Source: Protula sp. h YS-2021
Lineage: Eukaryota > Annelida > Polychaeta > Sabellida > Serpulidae
Assembly: GCA_949752745.1 (NCBI GenBank)
Contig: OX457032.1
Coordinates: 13,093,543 to 13,157,542 of the forward strand
Direction of reading: 5' to 3'
Length of the DNA: 64,000 nucleotides
Of this stretch, positions 56,831 through 64,000 are shown in pieces. Under the pieces are notes generated by a model. The model was not told the origin of the DNA. It saw only the letters and a program-made list of their open reading frames with translations, and did no database searches. Position 1 is the first letter of the stretch. Each line of letters starts with the position of its first letter. The translations under genes were made by a program, and so were the position numbers.

Positions 56831-59503
56831 GACAACAACTACACGACAGACAAAATGTCCACAGGTGCTTTCGAAAAGAAGCTCTCGGCTTCTGAACGGA
56901 AACTCGACATTATGAGACTGCCATATCAAAAACCAAAAACTGGGATTCTTTTAATATTTCGACAATTCAAATTGCTTTTTTGTTGCTCAACAAAACAAGA
57001 AAAACAACATCAATTTTTACATCACACTCTTATTGAGGCTGTCGAAAGTCAACCTGATTTTTTAGCCGACAGCAAACCATTTTTCTGTCTATTCCTAATT
57101 CTTTTGATGATTTGTGCAAGTTACAATTGAAGCGGTTAAGTAAAAACTTCCATTACTTCACTTTTGAAAGTTTTATTCGAGAACTGTGGGGCCCACTAAG
57201 GAATAAATAGTACGGGGTTGCTTTGCGCAGACTGAAGGATTAACCGTATCAGTAATAAGGGAAATAGCCAGGGGAACTCAGTAAAAGAGGTCGACTGGAG
57301 GGAGGCTTTTATTCGGAAACGATGTGTAATTTTAATAATTTTTAAAATAAATAGAAGCTCCGTGGGCTTTCTGTTCGAATCGAAACCTGGACCTTCAATG
57401 AGGGAGGGGGTTTCTTTTCGGAAACTTACGGTACCGTGAAATCCCATGCTGCTGAGACTTTAAGAATTTAAAGTGCCAAATGGTTATAATTTACATGGCA
57501 GTGAACTATGCAAAATTATAATTTTTCGTCATTTAGCTATGAATTGTTCTTACGGATAAAACACTGTTATTTCTTTCAAACGTAGGTAATTTAAAAATAT
57601 GTTCTTTTTGCAAACCAGTAACATAGAATGTTATTAGTGTTCTTTTTCACTAGCCAGTTCAAAACTGCTAATAAAATCATTAAAGGGGATATACCTTATC
57701 GCTGTTTTGCAGTCATTTGAGATACTTGTAATACCATTAATTTGTTTGAGAAGCAGATTGCTGTTTATCTTGCCAAAAGCTTCCAAGTTTATCTAGCACT
57801 GTGGTCAATTTTTTAAGTAATTCTAATAACGCTGCTGATCTGCTGTTTTCAAAATGTATTGATTCACACATAAATAAATCATCAGTTTCAGGAAAATTAC
57901 TTAAATGATTCTTAAATATCTGTCTAATGTATTTAATATAACACTTAAAATTTTAAATTACTTCAAATCGTTGCTTTGTTTACCTTTCAAATACAATAGA
58001 TGCACTATAATACATTATTATTCGAAATTTTGAACCTTACTTTAAATATATATGATGTGTTTATTTAATAATTTTAGAAATATCCTCACTGTTGTCGAAT
58101 ATTATGTTCGTAAAATAACAATTGTTTCATCCAGCTCTAAAATTTGGGTTTATTGTAACAGTAAAATCCTCACTGTTATCGAATATTATGTTCGTAAAAT
58201 AACAATTGTTTCATCCAGCTCTAAAATTTGGGTTTATTGTAACAGTAAAATCCGTTTCATGTTAGCTTTTTGTTATCGTTGCTGCTGCCGTTAGTATTGT
58301 GATGGACCTGAAAGTTAACCTCAATCAATATCAGGCTAAACACGAATATATCAAATGTATTTTAAGAGTTGCCTGTACTTCTCGTTTTACGTTTAAATGT
58401 TTAACACTTTACGTTATGAATTTTCGTGGCGGCGTAGCATTTGCCGTTTAATACTGCAACAGCAAAGGAAGCAAACTTAGGCAAACCTAAACACCCAAAG
58501 TATTCAAACGTTTGTGGTTCCACTGATCTGAAGAAAAAGCAGTACAACAAAAGTTGAATATTTGGCACATAAATTAAAACTCTTTGAAATATCGAATGCA
58601 ACGAAACGGAAATTTGATGGAATGAAAAGTACACACGTATTTTGCTACAAATTAATTGTTGCAATCCGAAAGCATAGTGGCCACAAGAAAATAACATGTT
58701 CATTGATACGACTACCTGATAAAGAAAGGGAACTGAGCAAGAACACATCACGTATGAACAAATATAAACTGCTTGTTTTGCAGCAATGCTTTTTAAAACA
58801 TAACCCCTCTGAACAATTACAAAGAATGCAATATTATTTTTTCATTTGCGATGTAGATTATTTTATGATTGGAATAGCATGTAACTTATCGATAAAAACA
58901 AAAGATCATCATTAGATCGTTTTTCGATGATATCACAACATGAATAGAAACACATTTATTTAATTTTTCATGCTTGTACAAAATGGAATATTCCAGGGTC
59001 TTGTGGTTTAAGAGAATTTTATTTATATAGAATAAAAACATCCCAGACTGTTCAGTACAAAAAAAGTAAGGATAAAGAGTACTTTATCCTTCAGTTAATA
59101 GAGCTAATGTGTGTTCGCGTTTATATAAACAATTTTCCAAATGCTACTCCTCCTATATTGCTTGTCCGATTGTTCTGACATTGATGGGCAGCTCTTCATT
59201 GAACGTATATATGATTGGTGACTTGGTCAAAATCAACCAAAACATATGCCAAAAAGTAAATTTAAAAAGCTCTTCCGGTCCTTGAAATCCAACCTGATCG
59301 CTTTGAAATTTAGGGGGAATGGTCACAGGGAGGTTCGTATAATTCCTTGGCGATTTACCTCAAAAATAGATTGATCGCTATTTCAACGGCACATTTCAGA
59401 AACAAATACTGTGCACCCCCAAATCAAGCCAGATCAGCTTTGGTTGATTGGTTGAAACAGCGAAATATGAGCAATGCAACAAACAATAATTCTTAAAATA
59501 AAT
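56830..59503. other. Intergenic spacer with an 84-bp tandem duplication
   Basis: TCCTCACTGTT...AACAGTAAAA occurs at 58083 and again at 58167, two nearly identical 84-bp copies (multiple of 3, both open). The plus frame at 58562-58915 (117 codons) overlaps an equally long minus frame and has no recognisable motif. No gene is supported. Confidence 0.45.
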
Positions 59504-60392
59504 CCGGTGTAACAGGCTATCTTGCCCCCTGTACAGCTTCCCCCCCCTCCACGGGGGAGGGGGAGCTAGACTAGACTATCTTCCCCCTCTGGGATATTTT
59601 GCCCCTTCCATAAAAAAACCGAATAAATGAAACAAATACTTACCTGCAACAGAACTTTTAATGGTAAATGATCTCTATACATTACAATTTTTTCTGTGCT
59701 TGAAAATTATCAAGTTTTTGCGTAATTCAACAGTCATTTACACAATTCACTAAAGTTCACTGCGCTTTTGGTCCAACCAGGTCAATGCCGATTTATTTTC
59801 ATTTATTTTTATTTATTTTCATTCACTACTTCTTTTCAATATTTCCTCTACTGATCAAGTAATTAATTTACAATCAAAGAAAAAATGAAATACTCATAAG
59901 GTTTTGCATACCCCTTTAAACTTCTCAATTCGGAGTAAACTCTTGCCGCAAAATCCATTTCCCTGAGATTGTTTGCACTGTTATGCATTATTGTCGAATA
60001 CAATTGATCAATAAAAATAGATCATAAAAAGAGATATGGCTTTATTGCAGTTAACTCTAAACCCCCCGATAACAGTGATTAGAGAGCGAGCATACAGAAG
60101 GATTACCTTTTACGTAAAATACAACTAAAAAAACCTTTATTTTAGGAAGGGGGCAAAATATCCCAGGTGGGAGAGGGGGAAGTTGAACAGGGGGCAGAAT
60201 ATCCAGTGGGGGACACGAAAGCCTAGTCTAGCTTAAAATACAACTAAAAAACTTTTATTTTAGGGAGGAGCAAAATATCTCAGGTGGGGGGCTGAACAGG
60301 GGGCAGAATATCCCAGAGGGGACAAGATAGCCTTGTCTAGCTTCCCCCCAGTGGGGAAGCTATACAGGGGGCAAGATATACTGTTACACCGG
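59504..60392. mobile_element. Inverted-repeat element (about 890 bp), CCGGTGTAACAG ends
   Basis: The left end CCGGTGTAACAGGCTATCTT (59504) is mirrored at the right end (to 60392), and the match continues through GCCCCCTGTA and AGCTTCCCC. The inside holds two direct copies of a block of about 110 bp (about 60120-60235 and 60236-60320) with TTTATTTTAGG and GGGGGCAGAATATCC. No transposase frame and no clear target duplication were found. Confidence 0.65.
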
Positions 60393-61949
60393 TCAGTTCG
60401 CTTTGAAATTTGATGACAAATATTCAGGTTTTTGTTTTTTTTTGTCCATTTGAATAAACAGGCCAATTTATTATTGGCGTCCACATATCTAAAAAACACA
60501 AAAATTGCATTCTTCATACAAATCAAGCACGATCGCTCTGAAATTCCATGTGAATGCTACAGAGGCGTTTTTCAGCCGGGCAGTATTTTATTTGGCGATT
60601 TTGCCCAATATTGGCCAAAATATTTAAATTTCAAATAAGCCGCGGAAAGCTTCTATTAGAAGTTCACTAAGCATAAGTTGTGTGGACCGCTTTCTCAGCA
60701 TATTCTTTACTGGAATTGCAGTATTTTGCTTTCATTTCTGTCAAAATTAGCCAAAACATTGCAAAAAACTGATAAATTTAAGAAAAAGGCAAAAAGCTGA
60801 TGTGCATAAAATGTGGTTATTATGATTCAGTCATTTTAATACTGAACAAGATTTAAGTATTTTATTGAAAGACTGCGGTTCTTTGTTATGGCTTATTGAA
60901 CAATTTTTGACAAGACACCGGATTAATTTAAGAAAATTACAAATAATCTGATTGTTTTAGAAATGTGGTAAAATTTTGTTGACAATGACGGTTATATTCG
61001 TCAGGGAAGCTCTGTACCAAATTTCTCAAAATTTCGCCTTTAACCTTGATAATATCTTCGCTTTTGCGGTTTGGCACAATGCAAACGAACATTATTGCTT
61101 CTTTTAATTTATATTTTAATATACATTTTAGACTAACTGGATATAAAGTAAAACAAATAAATATTCGAGAAAAACGTTTTTAGCTCAGAACAGGTATTCA
61201 AATATTCCAGTTGGCTAAAGTAAAGAGGTTGCCGTTTTCTGTGCTGAAGCCTAAAGGCTATTTAATGCTGCGAATGTGTGAACGAAGTCCCAAGGAGTTA
61301 TTGTTTTACCGGAAGTTTTTTTTTCTTTTTTTCACGCATCTTGTCATCAGATTCCATTTCTCTCGTCGTAAATGGCTGAAGTTACGATAATCAAACTTGG
61401 AACATTTACAGCTAGTCAGGCGATCTTGATCCTTTTTATAATATTTCTTACGTATGAAATCATTGTCACGTTATGATGTCATGAAGATGAAAGCTCAATA
61501 TCTAGAAAAAGCTTGCACTTACAGCTTCGAAGTAGAATTAGTTATAAGACTCTTTATCACAAAGAATTTCTTGGCCACTTTTAACACATTTGACGTCATT
61601 CTGACGTCATTTGACTGATTATTTATTTTAGCGCTTCTAAAATAAATAATTTCTGCAGTTCTAATTTCAAGTTCATTTCGTACAGGAATTTTTAAATTGC
61701 AAGGAATTGCAACGGACGACAACGTATATAATAATAATAGTGAGCTTTTTTATGTTCCCAGTTTCCAGATAATCTGCTCAAACCGGTTTACAATGTGCGC
61801 ATACATGTATGTAATTATTGATGACATTTTTTAAAACTCAGGATTATTATAATTTCGACGTGCCCATATAGTGTCTCTGAAATCCTATTTACTGGCACAT
61901 ACGCTTAAAAATAATGCAACTTGGTATTAGAGGACTGCATAGGCATCCC
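60393..61949. other. Intergenic spacer, nothing recognised
   Basis: AT-rich, with short unsupported frames only (for example 60432-60638 plus and 61519-61722 minus). Confidence 0.35.
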
Positions 61950-61984
61950 GACATCCCTGGGGGGGGGGGGGGTTGCAAATTGTC

Positions 61985-62078
61985 ATGATTCCTGACCACG
62001 AGCGGAATTCGAACCCGGGCTATAGAACCACAACTGAATGGCTGGCAAGCCTCTTTACCAGTCGGCTACCGCCCATGT
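61985..62078 (-). ncRNA. tRNA-derived SINE fragment
   Basis: On the minus strand an A-box-like GGTAGCCGACTGGTAAAG and a B-box-like GGTTCGAATTCC stand about 45 bp apart, as in an internal RNA polymerase III promoter. The presumed T and acceptor stems do not pair well, so this is a SINE head or decayed tRNA copy and not a working tRNA gene. A 13-base G run lies just beyond it. Confidence 0.5.
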
Positions 62079-62923
62079 CTAATTTCACAAAACAGCGCAC
62101 AGTAAAGCCTATTTGTAGTGACTAATTTTCATCCATCACCAGTTTTAGGGCATCTGTCCGTCTAAAAATATGATTATATGCTAATGCTCTGAGAATTTTC
62201 ATTAGGTCGGAATAAGATTATGTTAAGATTATATATCACTAACTTTCGCGTTTGTTTTTTTTTGGAAGGGGGGTGCGAAGGGATGAGGGAGCTTGTATTT
62301 GGGTGATTCAGTAATTCTCCACAGTTTGGGGAAGCCAAGCATCATTTATCCTTTATTAAAACATGTCTGCTATTACAAATTCTTTTTTATTTTCTAATTT
62401 TTTTTGTCATGCAGCTTGCATGGTTGTATTACTTTTTTTGCAACGTTTTCTATTTCAAAGCTTTCAGGATAATTATTTTGTGCTCTCCAGTGTAAATTTC
62501 GTATTGTTTTTTTTTATCTGGATCTATGTAATGTAGTAACGCGCGAAAGGAAAAACTAAGGAAGTTGTCGCGTTTACGTGCTTTACTAAGGTATATTGAA
62601 TAAGGCTCTTTTTATTCTGCCTCTTATCTCGAATGCGGTAAATATGTGCATAATTGTTCTTAAATATTAAACCAGGAACTGAGCTGAGTAAGGAATTTCA
62701 CAGCTAGGAAATAAAAACTTATGCTTTCCAACAGCTGTGTTAGTTAAATGAATTGCTTTATAACTGACAAATTTGCCACTTACACAGTCTTTGTTACGAT
62801 AGTTGTTACGGTCATTTGCCATGATCATGGTCACTGTATGGCTAAGTGACTAGATTTGCAAGTGAGATAACAAGATTGCTCAGAACTTTAAAGGACTGAT
62901 TATTTATTAGGTTCGTCGGAGAA
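62079..62923. other. Upstream region of the last gene
   Basis: AT-rich, with no repeat ends recognised. It presumably contains the promoter of the gene starting at 62924; no TATA box could be assigned. Confidence 0.35.
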
Positions 62924-64000
62924 ATGGATCGTAAGCTTATGGAGTGTGAAATAATATTACTGTTTATGATAGTGATTACAGCTGAATCAGCAGTTGAAAG
63001 GCTACCTGAATGTAATAATGCTACTACAGGAGGTTACTTTGGGAGCAGAATAGTACTTGACGGACATTCCTCTGAGACAAACACATTTATTGACATGTTT
63101 ACTGAAAAGTGTGGAAGCGATCACGTGACATTAGCTGGTGCACCGGAATCTGTATTAGCCCAACTGGGAAATATCAGAGCCTCTGGTATATTTTTCTTAT
63201 TACATCTTAGCATGAATTAGAATTATTAGAATATGGAATGTATCACCAAGACCATAGAATACAAAAGAACATAAACGACAAAAATGCAACCTTATTGGAT
63301 GGTTTTCAGAATCAAATAAAAATACAGTCGTTGTATTTTAAACAATCTTTGGTTATTAAGCAAAAAAGAATAGTAGAAATAAAAAAACTCACCACAAAAT
63401 TTTAGGCAATGCATTTGCAACCTATTTTTTTAACATAACCCGCGATAGTTTACCATCTTCCACCTCAACATTATTCAGATATACTTAAAGAGCAACGAAT
63501 TAAAACTGCTTTTTGCATTTCACTGTAATTGTCACTTAATTTATAGAGTTATTTCCAGAGAGAGTTGCCAACCACTTAAACTTACAGCAAAGGAACTACT
63601 TAAAAATGTTTCTGAAGATTATCCATTCAAGAGTATATTTGAAAATGTTACCAAAAGTAAAATAGACTTCGGTGTATATTCGACATTTTGGTTTGAATCT
63701 GTACTTATCATTCTCTGTCACTGCTCAGTCCCTCTCACCAACCCCCTTTTCTAAAAAATTATCAATTTAAAACCGAAGCGGTAGCTTTAGAATTGACTGT
63801 TATATCAAATATAATTTTGATATCATGTTTTATGTTTTCAATACAGGAATCATCAGTATAGAGTTGTACTTGAGAAACATCAGTAGTGGAGCCAAGTACA
63901 AGTTGGACCTAACACCCATTCAAAAGTTCTACGGTCTGAAGCATTTGTGGATTAGAAGACAAGATTCATTTAGGTTCAATAAATGTTCAATCAGTTACAT
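62924..64000 (+). CDS. Putative secreted or membrane protein, first two exons (partial)
   Basis: Exon 1 is 62924-63184 (ATG to CCTCTG, donor GTATAT, leaving phase 1). Exon 2 starts at 63847 after TTTTCAATACAG and runs off the window in the same phase. Residues 8-22 (CEIILLFMIVITAES) look like a signal peptide or signal anchor. They are followed by an ectodomain-like region with Cys and N-glycosylation motifs (NAT, NIS). Exon 2 has a leucine-spaced pattern (IELYLRNIS, LDLTPIQKFYGLKHLWI) that resembles leucine-rich repeats of cell-surface receptors. That family guess is weak. A stretch at 63556-63660 in the intron also looks protein-like but does not fit the exon phases. Confidence 0.6.

Noticed and set aside
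58401..58915. Overlapping 116- and 117-codon frames on opposite strands
   Set aside because: No domain, no splice or poly(A) context, and equal openness on both strands suggests chance.
63556..63725. Protein-like segment in the intron of the last gene
   Set aside because: Its frame and phases do not fit between exon 1 (leaving phase 1) and exon 2 (entering phase 1); left as a possibility only.

Overview
This is animal (metazoan) nuclear DNA. Genes are split into short exons with GT..AG introns, and the space between exons is AT-rich and full of retrotransposons, inverted-repeat elements and minisatellites. An HSPA12-like HSP70, CR1/L2-type LINE debris and this repeat style suggest a lophotrochozoan, probably a mollusc; that assignment is inference.

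Layout. 1-480: an unrecognised open minus-strand frame leaving the left edge. 500-3320: a dead LINE (minus) with an intact-looking endonuclease and a deleted reverse transcriptase core. 3850-4600: a degenerate palindromic repeat array. 5870-10830: a palindromic transposable element of about 3.8 kb carrying one zinc-finger gene and its truncated mirror copy, bracketed by small AT-targeted inverted-repeat elements. 11978-39925: a plus-strand gene that I reconstructed exon by exon (28 coding exons, about 906-915 aa), encoding two calponin-homology (CH) domains followed by ankyrin repeats. Its last large intron holds, on the opposite strand, the C-terminal part of an HSPA12-type chaperone gene cut by a 200-N assembly gap. 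39926-44895: intergenic DNA with small repeats. 44896-54336: a complete 13-exon API5 (apoptosis inhibitor 5) gene on the minus strand, 528 aa, with every exon phase consistent. 54440-56830: a second dead LINE (plus) starting about 100 bp upstream of the API5 start codon. 56830-62900: repeats with no convincing gene. 62924-64000: the first two exons of a gene with an N-terminal signal-like segment, running off the right edge.

The most unusual signal is in the CH-ankyrin gene. Seven of its 27 introns begin with a direct duplication or tandem array whose unit is the last bases of the preceding exon plus the 5' splice site (after exons 14, 16, 17, 19, 22, 23 and 26). Each array has its own unit length and sequence, so the arrays arose separately but by the same rule. 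One of these duplications contains a near-complete second copy of exon 22. It has mostly synonymous changes and the same splice phases, so it looks like a mutually exclusive alternative exon.

The three host genes have no visible functional link. The CH-ankyrin and API5 genes converge. All exon calls rest on reading splice sites, frame and phase by eye; no alignment or search was run.
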